Positions 24,512-34,069 of a stretch of DNA of 64,000 nt are shown here, piece by piece. Position 1 is the first letter of the stretch, and every line of letters begins with the position of its first letter. The position numbers and the translations under genes were made by a program. The notes beneath the pieces are model-generated. The model saw only the letters and a list, made by a program, of their open reading frames with translations, ran no database searches and had not been told where the DNA came from. Source of the stretch: an uncultured Prevotella sp. (GTDB lineage: Bacteria > Bacteroidota > Bacteroidia > Bacteroidales > Bacteroidaceae); the NCBI GenBank assembly GCA_946186115.1, contig CAMHLV010000005.1:30729-94728 (forward strand), read 5' to 3'.

Positions 24512-27500
24512 ATGAGAAAACGATTGTTTTTATTCGTGATTGCCCTTCTGACCATCTCATCTGGACTGAAGGCGCAGGTCATCACAGGAAAGGTTGTCAA
24601 TGCAGACCAGGAACCTTTGATTGGCGTAGTCGTTAAAGGAGGTAATAATAAAACAGGTGCTACAACTGATGCTGATGGCATTTTCAGCCTGAACCTTGGA
24701 AAAGGTGTGAAATACCCAATACAGGTGCAGATCAACTATGTGGGCTATGACCCTTACGATCTTGACATCTATGAGGAAACAGACAATGTGGGCACTATTG
24801 TCCTCCGTACGGAGCGTTTCTCACTTGATGGAGTTGTGGTGGTGGCTTATGGTTCACAGAAAAGGCGTGACCTGACAGGTGCTGTCAGTTCTGTGGATGG
24901 TAAAGAATTGCTGAAAAACCCCGTAACCAGTTTGGAACAGTCACTTGAAGGCAAATTGAGCGGTGTTCAAGTGACACAGGCAACAGGAGCCCCGGGAGGT
25001 GCCGTCAGCATTAATGTGCGCGGAACAAGTAGTATTTCTGCCGGCAACGAACCATTGTATGTGGTTGATGGTTTGCCCGTCGTTTCCAAGGATTTGTCTG
25101 ATATTGGCGGTTATCAGGGAAACTCTCTGAGTGGAATCGCAGATATCAATCCCAATGATATTGCCAGTGTAGAGGTGTTAAAGGATGCTTCAGCTGCAGC
25201 CCTTTATGGATCACGTGCATCTAATGGTGTCATACTGATCACCACAAAGAAAGGTGCAGCTGGACGTACAAAGGTGACACTCGACAGCTACGTGGGTTTC
25301 CAGAACCTACAGAAGAAGCTTCAGTTCCTAAATGCCTCTGAGTATGTGGCAGCCCGTAATGAGGCCATCGATAATTACAACACATCATTAGGTCTGACAG
25401 CTGCTGATGCAGCCTATAAGCAGCATGTGACAGCTGCCGTACCTGGTGCAGACACCAACTGGCTCGACGAGATTACCCACAATGGCCTACAGACGAGTCA
25501 CCAGCTGACCATCTCAGGCGGTAACGACCGTACACAGTTCTATGCATCAGGTGGCTACTACAAGCAAGATGGTGCCATCATCAACACCAGCTATGAGCGC
25601 TATAACCTGCGTACCAATATCGGGCATCAGCTGAACAAGCGCATCCATATCGATGCTAACATCGCATTAAGCACTTCTGACACATGGCGTGCTACGGGCG
25701 ATAACAACATCTATTCTCCGTGGAGAAATGCCCTTTTTGTGTCACCTGACTATCCTGTCTTTAACGAGAGTGGTGGCTACAGCAGTGTCAATACCGGTGC
25801 CAGGAATCCTGTCCAGCTGATTAAAGAGGAGCCGCAGCACTCAAAGAAATACCGTGCGTTGGTTAATCTGAAAGGCTCGTTGCAAATACTGCCCGACCTC
25901 TACTACCACCTGAATTTAGGTGGTGACTATAACATCCTGCACGAACTACAGGTATGGCCTTCAACCTCATTGCGGGGTTCGAGCGTCAATGGTGAAACAG
26001 TTGACGGACGCGCCTTTACCTTCACCAACCTGGCTGAGCACACCTTCGATTACAATCACACTTGGGACAAGTTCTCACTAAAGGCTCTGGCAGGATATAG
26101 CTACCAAAAAACGATCGTTGACAATGCTTATGTCGATGGTATTAACTTTGTATCACCCACTCTGATATATCTCGATTCTGCAGGTGAGATTACTTACGGT
26201 GGATCATACGTCGAGAAAAATGCCCTTCAATCGTTCTTTGCACGTGCAAACCTGAGCTATGCAGACCGTTACCTGCTCGAGCTTTCATTCCGCAGTGATG
26301 CTTCCTCGAAATTCTCACCCGACAACCGTGTCGGCTACTTCCCAGCAGCCTCTGCAGGTTGGCAAGTGTCGAAGGAGAAGTTCTGGAAGGAGAACAAGGC
26401 CATCAACGACCTGAAGTTGCGTGCCAGCATTGGCTACACGGGTAATCAGGAAGGTATTGGCAACTATGAGTACCATCAGACGTATTCTGCCAGCAGTATC
26501 AAATACAACGGTAACTCAGGCTACGGTTTCCCCACATATAAGCCCAATCCTGACCTTTCTTGGGAAAAGACGCTCCAGTATGATTTAGGTTTTGACGCCG
26601 TATTGTTAAACCGCCGCATTGAACTTATCTTCGACTGGTATAAAAAGGATACCCACGACCTGTTGCTGACGCACAGTATCAATTCACTGAGTGGATATAG
26701 CAGCACTACTTCAAACGTTGGTAATATCACAAATACAGGTGTGGAAGTGGGTATTACTACCCACAACCTGACGGGTGCCCTGAAGTGGGACAGCCACCTG
26801 AACTTCACTTATGCCAAGAACGAAGTGACAGGACTTGTGAAAAATGCCGAAGGCGAGGAGCCTTACATCACTACAGGTTTCTGTAACATCCTACAGGTGG
26901 GAGAGCCGATGGCGGCGTTCTACTTAATCCAAGCCGATGGCATCTTCCAGTCGAAGGAAGAGATTCTGGCACAGCCTGGTGGGCAGACACTTTGGGACAA
27001 GGGAATTCGCCCAGGCGATGTGAAGTATTACGACAAGAATGCAGACGGAGTCATCAACTCAGAAGACCGCGTCATCAGTGGTTCACCTTTCCCAAAAATC
27101 TTCGGTGCATTCTCCAACAACTTCAGCTACAAGGGCTTTGACCTGAGTCTCGACTTGCAGTACTCATTAGGTGCCAAACTATATGCCGCATGGAAGTATT
27201 CGGGTTTAGGCAACCAAGGTGGCCATACAAATGGCTATACCATCCTGAAATCAGAGTGGGATGACCGCTGGACAGAGAGTAACCCATCAAACGACACACC
27301 ACGTGCAGTGGCTTACGGCGCAGCCTACACCAACAACAACATCAACTATACCACGCGCTACTTGGAGAATGCTGATTACTTGAAGATCCGCAACCTATCC
27401 ATAGGTTACACTCTACCCGCAGCCATCACCAAACAGCTGGGAATCAGCCGCCTGCGCTTCTATGCAACCGCACATAACCTCTATACCTTCAGCAGTTATG

Positions 27501-27616
27501 ACGGCTTCGACCCCGAGGTAGCCATGTTCCCCAGCCGCACCACCTATCGTGGCTATGACTCAGGTTCCGTACCACAACTCCGCTCATATGTATTTGGCTT
27601 TAATTTGACATTCTAA
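24512..27616 (+). CDS. SusC/RagA-family TonB-linked outer membrane transporter
   Basis: A 1034-residue SusC-type protein. After the signal peptide come the carboxypeptidase-like beta-sandwich (VITGKVVNADQEPLIGVVVKGGNNKTGATTDADGIFSLN), the FSLDGVVVVAYGSQKRRDLTGAVSSV TonB-box region and the plug with NVRGTSSISAGNEPLYVVDGLPV and EVLKDASAAALYGSRASNGVILITTKKG. The barrel ends SYVFGFNLTF. It forms the outer membrane channel closed by the lipoprotein SusD encoded next. The usual glycoside hydrolases of a polysaccharide locus are missing here; instead the operon holds a binding protein and a metalloprotease, pointing to a peptide, protein or metal-complex ligand. Confidence 0.96.
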   Translation: MRKRLFLFVIALLTISSGLKAQVITGKVVNADQEPLIGVVVKGGNNKTGATTDADGIFSLNLGKGVKYPIQVQINYVGYDPYDLDIYEETDNVGTIVLRTERFSLDGVVVVAYGSQKRRDLTGAVSSVDGKELLKNPVTSLEQSLEGKLSGVQVTQATGAPGGAVSINVRGTSSISAGNEPLYVVDGLPVVSKDLSDIGGYQGNSLSGIADINPNDIASVEVLKDASAAALYGSRASNGVILITTKKGAAGRTKVTLDSYVGFQNLQKKLQFLNASEYVAARNEAIDNYNTSLGLTAADAAYKQHVTAAVPGADTNWLDEITHNGLQTSHQLTISGGNDRTQFYASGGYYKQDGAIINTSYERYNLRTNIGHQLNKRIHIDANIALSTSDTWRATGDNNIYSPWRNALFVSPDYPVFNESGGYSSVNTGARNPVQLIKEEPQHSKKYRALVNLKGSLQILPDLYYHLNLGGDYNILHELQVWPSTSLRGSSVNGETVDGRAFTFTNLAEHTFDYNHTWDKFSLKALAGYSYQKTIVDNAYVDGINFVSPTLIYLDSAGEITYGGSYVEKNALQSFFARANLSYADRYLLELSFRSDASSKFSPDNRVGYFPAASAGWQVSKEKFWKENKAINDLKLRASIGYTGNQEGIGNYEYHQTYSASSIKYNGNSGYGFPTYKPNPDLSWEKTLQYDLGFDAVLLNRRIELIFDWYKKDTHDLLLTHSINSLSGYSSTTSNVGNITNTGVEVGITTHNLTGALKWDSHLNFTYAKNEVTGLVKNAEGEEPYITTGFCNILQVGEPMAAFYLIQADGIFQSKEEILAQPGGQTLWDKGIRPGDVKYYDKNADGVINSEDRVISGSPFPKIFGAFSNNFSYKGFDLSLDLQYSLGAKLYAAWKYSGLGNQGGHTNGYTILKSEWDDRWTESNPSNDTPRAVAYGAAYTNNNINYTTRYLENADYLKIRNLSIGYTLPAAITKQLGISRLRFYATAHNLYTFSSYDGFDPEVAMFPSRTTYRGYDSGSVPQLRSYVFGFNLTF

Positions 27617-27634
27617 AAAAAGGAGAATATAGTT

Positions 27635-29050
27635 ATGAATAAGAAGAATATTATCATTTCATTGACATCGCTGGCACTCACTGCCTGCAACCTGGACTAT
27701 TATCCCACCACGGCAGTCAGCGACAGTTCGCTCACGGAAGCCGATTATACCAATCTGCTCACCGGTGTCTATGATGGCGCACAGAGTATTAAAATCAATA
27801 TTGACGATATTGCAGCGGACAACCTCACCAGTCCTGGCTGGTGGCCAGATATCGACAACAACGGACAGACCGCCAGCACCAGCAGTGATATCAACTCACT
27901 GTGGAACAGTCACTACAAATACGTGCAGTTGGCCAATAACCTCATCAACCTCATAGAGCACACAGGATCTCCAACACCTGCCCAAATAGAGATAGAGGCT
28001 CAGGCTCGTGTCATCCGTGCATGGCTCTATGCCCGAATAGCTCAGCACTGGGGCGATGCTCCCCTGCTATTGGAGGTCACCGACGAATTAGTTGGTCGCG
28101 ACCCGGAGATAGAGATATGGAAACAGGTTATTGCCGATCTGGAATATGGCGTACAAAACGCCCCCGACTTCACTGACAGGGGCTATGTCAGCAAAGTAGC
28201 TGCAAAGGCACTTCTGGCACGAACCCTACTTACCGGTCCCTCTGCCGTGCAGGACAAAACCCGAGCCCAACAGCTCGCTGAAGAGATTATCGCATCAGGG
28301 AAATTTAGTCTGGCTGCCAACTTTGCCGACATATGGCATGCTAAATCCTCGAATGAGATCATCCTGCAATGGACGAACCTGAATGGTGACTCAGGCTCTG
28401 ATGGCTGGTTCATGCGTTCCGACATCGTCAATCTCTATGAGGCCGAGAATGGCAGTGGTTCAGCCGGTTATGGTGAACAGGGACGATATGAGAACCACGT
28501 GGATCTGGCTGCTTTCGATGCCTTCGAGGAAGGTGACCTCAGAAAAGCTCCCACCGTGCGTCATCTGAAGTTGGCAAGTGGTGCTGAGACTTGGGACTGT
28601 GTGAAATACCCCAGCTATAATGAAGCTGACCCCTGGCCTGTTATTCGCATTGCAGAACTTTACCTGATTTCTGCTGAGGCACAAGGCTATCCTGCAGGTG
28701 TCGATCGTCTGAACCAACTGCGTGTGGTACGCGGATTAAAGGCCCTGAATGCTGGCTCTGACATTACAGCCGATAACTTTATCGACCGTATCATGGCCGA
28801 GCGTCGCGTAGAATTCTATGCTGAAGGACATCGCTGGTACGACTTGCGTCGCTGGTTCAACTCTGGTGAGGCTGGAAAGAAGGCTGTGCTGTCCTTCCGC
28901 AAGTATCAGCCGGGTGAAGCGGCTGGAAGTCGTCCACAGGCATCAGAGACGATGCAGATTGCAGATGACGGTCACAACCTGCTTTGGCCTGTTCCACAGA
29001 CCGCCATTGATAACGACCCCAATCTGTTGCCACAGAATCCTGGTTATTAA
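27635..29050 (+). CDS. SusD/RagB-family surface lipoprotein
   Basis: A 471-residue SusD-like lipoprotein. The lipobox is LTAC at the end of the signal peptide, followed by NLDYYPTTAVSDSSLTEADY. The TPR-rich domain includes ARVIRAWLYARIAQHWGDAPLLLEV; near the C-terminus, RIMAERRVEFYAEGHRWYDLRRW is the family hallmark, and NDPNLLPQNPGY ends it. It caps the SusC channel and binds the ligand at the cell surface. Gap to susC 18 bases, to the metalloprotease gene 31. Confidence 0.96.
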   Translation: MNKKNIIISLTSLALTACNLDYYPTTAVSDSSLTEADYTNLLTGVYDGAQSIKINIDDIAADNLTSPGWWPDIDNNGQTASTSSDINSLWNSHYKYVQLANNLINLIEHTGSPTPAQIEIEAQARVIRAWLYARIAQHWGDAPLLLEVTDELVGRDPEIEIWKQVIADLEYGVQNAPDFTDRGYVSKVAAKALLARTLLTGPSAVQDKTRAQQLAEEIIASGKFSLAANFADIWHAKSSNEIILQWTNLNGDSGSDGWFMRSDIVNLYEAENGSGSAGYGEQGRYENHVDLAAFDAFEEGDLRKAPTVRHLKLASGAETWDCVKYPSYNEADPWPVIRIAELYLISAEAQGYPAGVDRLNQLRVVRGLKALNAGSDITADNFIDRIMAERRVEFYAEGHRWYDLRRWFNSGEAGKKAVLSFRKYQPGEAAGSRPQASETMQIADDGHNLLWPVPQTAIDNDPNLLPQNPGY

Positions 29051-29081
29051 AAAAAAATTCTTTAGTCATATAGTTAGTTAG

Positions 29082-31379
29082 ATGTATTTTAGGTTCATTT
29101 ATTTACGCATGAGTATTGCTGCCATTTTCATAATGGCAGCAATACCTGTTTCTGCGGATCAGATACCCCATCCGCGAATTGAAGGTAGTCATGTATTTCT
29201 TGACATACCCAAGACTTGTTTCTCGCGAGAATACTTGTTGTCTGGGTGCGTTGCGAAAACAGATCATTATAAATGGATGGAAGTGGGAACCCGTCCCTCA
29301 ACGCTTCATGTACGTTTTGAGCAGGTAGGCGATAATGTATGGCTGAGGCGTATCAATACTCCAGTAGTAGGTAATCCTGCAGATTCACTTAGTATTCAGT
29401 CTATCCGTGATAATAATATGGATGGTTATCTGATAAGCTTTCCCATTACATCTTCATCTAACAAAAGTATCGTCACCATTGATGCTACAGACTTGTTCTT
29501 GTCTGATCGGTTCTTGTCACCTTTCTCCTCATGGTTCAACAAAGCAAAGGTGGTTTTTGATCCCAAGTTAAGTTACGTGGCTGGGTGTAAGTCGTTTGAT
29601 GATAATTTTTCCGTTCGTTGCATACTCACTTTTTCCCATGACCAAAACAGTCGTCAACGTCCGAATCTCTGTTCTGCTGAAGTGGTCAGCAGTATGCTGC
29701 TGCTTCCAGAACAGAAAATGCGTCCTCGTCTTGGTGACAATCGGATAGGTCTCTTTACTACTGATAAGAAACGTGTGGATTTTGAGAAGAGTGATTTTAT
29801 TGAGGATATTGAATATGTGGAGCGTTGGCGGGTAGAGCCATCTGATTACGAAGCCTGGAAAAAAGGAGAGACAGTTACCCCCAAACGACAGATTGTCTAT
29901 TATATTGATAATGCATTCCCTGAGAACTGGAAAGAGCCTATTCGAAGAGGAATTTTGGATTGGAATGAGGTCTTTGAACGTATTGGTCTGAAGGATGTAA
30001 TCGCTGTACGCGACTATCCTACAGATGATCCGGAGTTTGATGAAGACAACTTGAAATACAGTTGTATCCGATACATCCCTACTGACCGCGGTGGTGCCCA
30101 AGGACCAAGTTGGATTGATCCCACGACAGGAGAGGTACTGAGCGCTTCCGTTTATGTATGGGGCTCGATGCTTGAAATAATGAACCGTTTTTGTTACGTG
30201 CAGACGGCTCATGCAAATCCTGCTATCCGGTCAGGAAAATTTCCAGAGGATATGTTGGCATCCACCATACAGATTACCTTAGCTCATGAAATAGGTCATA
30301 CACTTGGCTTAGCTCATAATATGGGTGGATCGGCTGTCTATCCTACTGACTCACTTCTGAAAGCAGACTTCGTCAGACAGCATGGAATTACGGCCTCTAC
30401 GATGGATTATGTCTTTTATAATTACATTGTGCCAGTGGGGAATACAGACATCCCTCTGATGTCAACCCGTTTGGGCGATTATGATCGTATGCTAATCGAC
30501 TATATCTATCGACCTACTGCTCCTTCGCTTAGTATAACGGATGACTATGCAGTGGTGGAAAAACGACTCGACAAGTATTTGGAGAATCCTTATTGTCATT
30601 ACGGGCGCCAGCAATGGGGTAATGGCAATGACCCGACGTCGTTGATTTATGATCTGGGTGATGATCCGATAAAGACAGGAAATCTGTCGATTACGAATCT
30701 GAAATATGTGTTGAATCACTTGGAAGAATGGCTACCAGGCGGTGACAATGCTCATTTGCGGAAAAATATGTATGAGTCGTTGGTTGAGCATTATGAGGTA
30801 TTGATGCGTAGTGTAACCCATAATGTGGGTGGTATCCGTGTCAATCTGACCGACTCTGCTCGTGATCGCCACAACAAGTCTGTCCCGCGCCAGCTTCAGC
30901 ATGAGTCAGTGGAGTGGTTGGCAAAGCAGTTGCGACAGTCTGACTGGCTTAACAACCGACGGCTGATTTCTACACTCCCGTTAGCTCAACCACCTGCAGC
31001 CACCATGCTTGCCAAAATTGCGAGCGACCTTGTCAAACGCTCCTCAAAGATTGTATTGTCTTCATTGCTTTCAGAAGATCCGTACACTCTGAGTGATTAC
31101 ACGAATGATCTCTATACACTATTCTTCGATGTGCCGAATCTCTCTGATGCCGACAAAATATTCCAGCGCGCTTTGCTGAGATCTATCACTGAGGAAAAAA
31201 ACAAGAATCTTGAAAAAGGCAGTGATATTAGTTACATCAGCGAAGAAGCTGGCGCATGGAGACTATTGCAAGAACGGATTCTTGAATTGTCAGACAAACG
31301 GAAAAAAGGTGCAAAAGACAAACCCCATTGGACGATGATTCACTCTCTGATATATCCACACTTGGCGCCAGACGCATAA
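29082..31379 (+). CDS. Exported zinc-dependent metalloprotease (HEIGHTLGLAHN)
   Basis: A 765-residue exported protein (signal MYFRFIYLRMSIAAIFIMAAIPVSA; an alternative start at MSIAAIF also gives a signal). The zinc site is HEIGHTLGLAHN around residue 405 and the downstream STMDY methionine turn identifies a metzincin. N-terminal sections FFLDIPKT-like and YYIDNAFPENWKEPIRRGILDWNEVF belong to the large Bacteroidota zinc metalloproteases with DUF5117/DUF4953-type regions. It ends the SBP-SusCD operon and is followed by a terminator. I infer that it releases peptides, or a ligand from host or dietary protein, for uptake by SusCD. Base composition is a little more A/T-rich than the preceding genes. 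Confidence 0.85.
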   Translation: MYFRFIYLRMSIAAIFIMAAIPVSADQIPHPRIEGSHVFLDIPKTCFSREYLLSGCVAKTDHYKWMEVGTRPSTLHVRFEQVGDNVWLRRINTPVVGNPADSLSIQSIRDNNMDGYLISFPITSSSNKSIVTIDATDLFLSDRFLSPFSSWFNKAKVVFDPKLSYVAGCKSFDDNFSVRCILTFSHDQNSRQRPNLCSAEVVSSMLLLPEQKMRPRLGDNRIGLFTTDKKRVDFEKSDFIEDIEYVERWRVEPSDYEAWKKGETVTPKRQIVYYIDNAFPENWKEPIRRGILDWNEVFERIGLKDVIAVRDYPTDDPEFDEDNLKYSCIRYIPTDRGGAQGPSWIDPTTGEVLSASVYVWGSMLEIMNRFCYVQTAHANPAIRSGKFPEDMLASTIQITLAHEIGHTLGLAHNMGGSAVYPTDSLLKADFVRQHGITASTMDYVFYNYIVPVGNTDIPLMSTRLGDYDRMLIDYIYRPTAPSLSITDDYAVVEKRLDKYLENPYCHYGRQQWGNGNDPTSLIYDLGDDPIKTGNLSITNLKYVLNHLEEWLPGGDNAHLRKNMYESLVEHYEVLMRSVTHNVGGIRVNLTDSARDRHNKSVPRQLQHESVEWLAKQLRQSDWLNNRRLISTLPLAQPPAATMLAKIASDLVKRSSKIVLSSLLSEDPYTLSDYTNDLYTLFFDVPNLSDADKIFQRALLRSITEEKNKNLEKGSDISYISEEAGAWRLLQERILELSDKRKKGAKDKPHWTMIHSLIYPHLAPDA

Positions 31380-31408
31380 GAGATAGATTTTTGCATTCAT
31401 ACTTAGTT

Positions 31409-31447
31409 CGGGCGATAAAGTATTTTGGCTTTTCGCCCGATTTTTAA
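31409..31447 (+). terminator. Intrinsic terminator after the metalloprotease
   Basis: CGGGCGA ... TCGCCCG with a 17-base loop, then ATTTTT. Confidence 0.8.
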
Positions 31448-31471
31448 GATATTATTTGTATTTTTGCAGCG

Positions 31472-31642
31472 ATGAAGAAGACGATAGTGAGTACCAATCG
31501 GCCCATCATGGGCATCATACTTCCCATATATACCATAATCGACATGGTTGAGACCGCCGTCAATGTCTGGTCCGACTCCTGCGTCTGCGCCATGACCGAC
31601 CACGATCTTTTTCAACCACGTATCACTTTGCATCAAAAATGA
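31472..31642 (+). pseudogene. Small ORF, probable remnant of a dicarboxylate:cation symporter
   Basis: A 56-codon ORF missed by the track: MKKTIVSTNRPIMGIILPIYTIID... followed by METAVNVWSDSCVCAMTDHD-like residues. The LPIYTIIDMVETAVNVWSD stretch resembles the last transmembrane segment and substrate-coordinating NxxxD of DAACS-family symporters. The N-terminal part of such a transporter is missing, so a decayed fragment is likely. A TATTTTTG box ends only 5 bases before the ATG. The 3' end overlaps an inverted repeat upstream of glnN. The family call rests on memory of one short motif. Confidence 0.4.
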
Positions 31643-31664
31643 GGATAATTATTGCAAAGTGATA
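31621..31664. promoter_or_regulatory. Inverted repeat TATCACTTTGCA/TGCAAAGTGATA upstream of glnN
   Basis: Perfect 12-bp arms at 31621-31632 and 31653-31664. The CACTTTG/CAAAGTG core is the same word found three times upstream of gltB. Confidence 0.55.
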
Positions 31665-31692
31665 AGAAAGAAGAGCAAAAGCCTATCCAAAA

Positions 31693-31707
31693 GATTACAA
31701 AATGTCA
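31693..31707 (+). promoter_or_regulatory. GATTACAAAATGTCA motif upstream of glnN
   Basis: Differs at one base from GATTACAAAGTGTCA at 3510-3524 upstream of gltB. Start-to-box distances are 77 and 75 bases. Confidence 0.5.
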
Positions 31708-31769
31708 GTTTATTAGATTTTCTATAAACAAAAAGAAAGCGTTTTCTTGCGAAATTTTACATTTTGCCT

Positions 31770-31777
31770 TAACTTTG
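31770..31777 (+). promoter_or_regulatory. -7 promoter box for glnN
   Basis: TAACTTTG within ACATTTTGCCTTAACTTTGC, nearly identical to the gltB promoter. Confidence 0.75.
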
Positions 31778-31813
31778 CAGCGCAATTATAACATTTTGTA
31801 AATCGAAAAGATT

Positions 31814-34039
31814 ATGGAAGCATTAAGATTTCAGGTTGTCGGTGAGGCATTCAAGAAGAAGCCGCTCGACGTAAAAACACCAAGTGAGAGACCTTATGAA
31901 TACTTTGGCAAGAAAGTATTCAATCGTGAGAAGATGTACAAGTATCTGCCTAAGGACGTTTACGAGGAGATGATCGACGTCATCGACAATGGTGCCCGGC
32001 TCGACCGCAAGGTTGCCGATGCCGTGGCTACAGGCATGATGCAGTGGGCCAAGGAGAACGGTGTCACCCACTATACACACTGGTTCCAGCCACTGACAGA
32101 AGGAACTGCCGAGAAGCACGACTCTTTCATTGAGCACGACGGCAAGGGCGGTATGATAGAGGAGTTCAGCGGAAAACTGCTGGTACAGCAGGAGCCCGAC
32201 GCCTCGAGTTTCCCCTCCGGCGGTATCCGTGCCACCTTCGAGGCCCGCGGATATTCCGCATGGGACCCCACAAGTCCGGTATTCATCATTGACGACACGC
32301 TATGTATTCCCACCATATTTATATCCTACACAGGCGAGGCCCTCGACTATAAGGCACCGCTGCTGCGTGCACTGAAGGCCGTCAACGTGGCTGCCACCGA
32401 GGTATGCCACTACTTCGACCCGTCGGTGAAGAAAGTTGTGTCAAACCTGGGTTGGGAGCAGGAGTACTTCCTGGTTGACGAAGGGCTATATTCAGCCCGC
32501 CCCGACCTGCTGCTGACGGGCAGGACGCTGATGGGTCACGACTCGGCAAAGAACCAGCAGATGGACGACCACTACTTCGGAAGCATACCCGAGCGTGTGG
32601 CAGCCTTCATGCGCGACCTTGAGATTCAGGCCCTCGAGTTGGGCATCCCCTGCAAGACACGCCACAACGAGGTGGCCCCCAACCAGTTTGAGGTGGCTCC
32701 TATCTTTGAAGAGACCAACCTGGCAGTAGATCACAACATGCTGCTGATGTCGCTGATGAAGAAGGTGGCCCGCAAGCACGGATTCCGCGCCTTGCTGCAC
32801 GAGAAGCCCTTTGCCGGCATCAACGGTAGCGGTAAGCACAACAACTGGAGCCTCTCTACCGACAACGGCGTACTGCTGCATGCTCCAGGCAAGACTCCTG
32901 AGCAGAACCTCCGCTTTGCTACATTCATCGTTGAGACACTGATGGGCGTATATCGCCACAACGGTCTGCTCAAGGCCAGCATCATGTCGGCAACCAACGC
33001 CCACCGTCTGGGCGCCAACGAGGCACCTCCCGCAATCATTTCAAGCTTCTTGGGCAAGCAGCTGACAGAACTGCTCGACCACATTGAGAAGGCCGACAAG
33101 GACGACATCTTCAGTATGGCCGGCAAGCAAGGCATGAAGATGGATATTCCCGAGATTCCAGAACTGCTCATCGACAATACCGACCGCAACCGCACCAGTC
33201 CCTTCGCATTCACGGGCAACCGTTTTGAGTTCCGTGCCGTGGGTTCAGAGGCCAACTGTGCCAGCGCCATGATAGCCCTCAACAGTGCTGTTGCCGAGGC
33301 ACTGGCCGACTTCAAGAAGCGTGTTGACAAGAAGATAGCCGATTACGCCAAGCGCTCAGAGTTTGCCGAGGGCTCGGGACACACTGCAAAGTTCCATGCC
33401 ATCATCGACGTGCTGCGCGACGACATAAAGACCTGCAAGCCCATCCGTTTCGACGGCAACGGCTACTCTGACGAGTGGATCGAAGAAGCCACCAAGCGCG
33501 GACTGGATGTTGAGAAGTCATGCCCGAAGATTTTCGAGCGCTACCTCGACGATGAGTCTGTGGCAATGTTCGAGAGCCTGGGCGTCATGACCAAGAAGGA
33601 ACTGGAGGCCCGCAACGAGGTGAAATGGGAGACATACACAAAGAAGATTCAGATTGAGGCCCGCGTACTGGGCGACATCTCGATGAACCATATCATCCCC
33701 GTGGCCACCCGCTACCAGTCGCAGTTGCTGCACAATGTCGAGAATATGGCCGCCATCTTCCCTGTTGACAAGGCAGAGCACCTGAGCAGCCGCAACGTGA
33801 AGCTGATAGAGGAAATAGCCGAGCGCACCAGCGCCATCGAGAAAGGAGTCGAAGACCTTGTAAATGCCCGTAAACTGGCCAACAAGATTGACGACGAACA
33901 CGAGAAGGCCATTGCCTACCACGACAAGGTCGAGCCGAAGTTAGACGAGATTCGCTACCAGATAGACAAGCTCGAACTCATCGTCGACGACTCACTATGG
34001 CCACTGCCTAAATACCGTGAACTGCTGTTCATCCGATAG
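31814..34039 (+). CDS. glnN: Glutamine synthetase type III
   Basis: A 741-residue GSIII, the large glutamine synthetase typical of Bacteroidota, which makes glutamine from glutamate, ammonia and ATP. Diagnostic parts are FPSGGIRATFEARGYSAWDP, GWEQEYFLVDE, KTRHNEVAPNQFEVAPIFE and AGINGSGKHNNWS, followed by NAHRLGANEAPPAIIS. Length is normal. It is monocistronic between terminators. Its promoter shares two motifs with gltB, so GS and GOGAT are likely co-regulated by nitrogen supply. Confidence 0.97.
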   Translation: MEALRFQVVGEAFKKKPLDVKTPSERPYEYFGKKVFNREKMYKYLPKDVYEEMIDVIDNGARLDRKVADAVATGMMQWAKENGVTHYTHWFQPLTEGTAEKHDSFIEHDGKGGMIEEFSGKLLVQQEPDASSFPSGGIRATFEARGYSAWDPTSPVFIIDDTLCIPTIFISYTGEALDYKAPLLRALKAVNVAATEVCHYFDPSVKKVVSNLGWEQEYFLVDEGLYSARPDLLLTGRTLMGHDSAKNQQMDDHYFGSIPERVAAFMRDLEIQALELGIPCKTRHNEVAPNQFEVAPIFEETNLAVDHNMLLMSLMKKVARKHGFRALLHEKPFAGINGSGKHNNWSLSTDNGVLLHAPGKTPEQNLRFATFIVETLMGVYRHNGLLKASIMSATNAHRLGANEAPPAIISSFLGKQLTELLDHIEKADKDDIFSMAGKQGMKMDIPEIPELLIDNTDRNRTSPFAFTGNRFEFRAVGSEANCASAMIALNSAVAEALADFKKRVDKKIADYAKRSEFAEGSGHTAKFHAIIDVLRDDIKTCKPIRFDGNGYSDEWIEEATKRGLDVEKSCPKIFERYLDDESVAMFESLGVMTKKELEARNEVKWETYTKKIQIEARVLGDISMNHIIPVATRYQSQLLHNVENMAAIFPVDKAEHLSSRNVKLIEEIAERTSAIEKGVEDLVNARKLANKIDDEHEKAIAYHDKVEPKLDEIRYQIDKLELIVDDSLWPLPKYRELLFIR

Positions 34040-34042
34040 CAG

Positions 34043-34068
34043 AGTAGCTCCCCGAGGGGGGAGCTACT
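34043..34068. terminator. Bidirectional terminator between glnN and flavodiiron gene
   Basis: AGTAGCTCCCC-GAGG-GGGGAGCTACT, a perfect 11-bp stem. It serves two converging genes and is also a member of the CCCC/GGGG palindrome family. Confidence 0.75.
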
Positions 34069-34069
34069 A

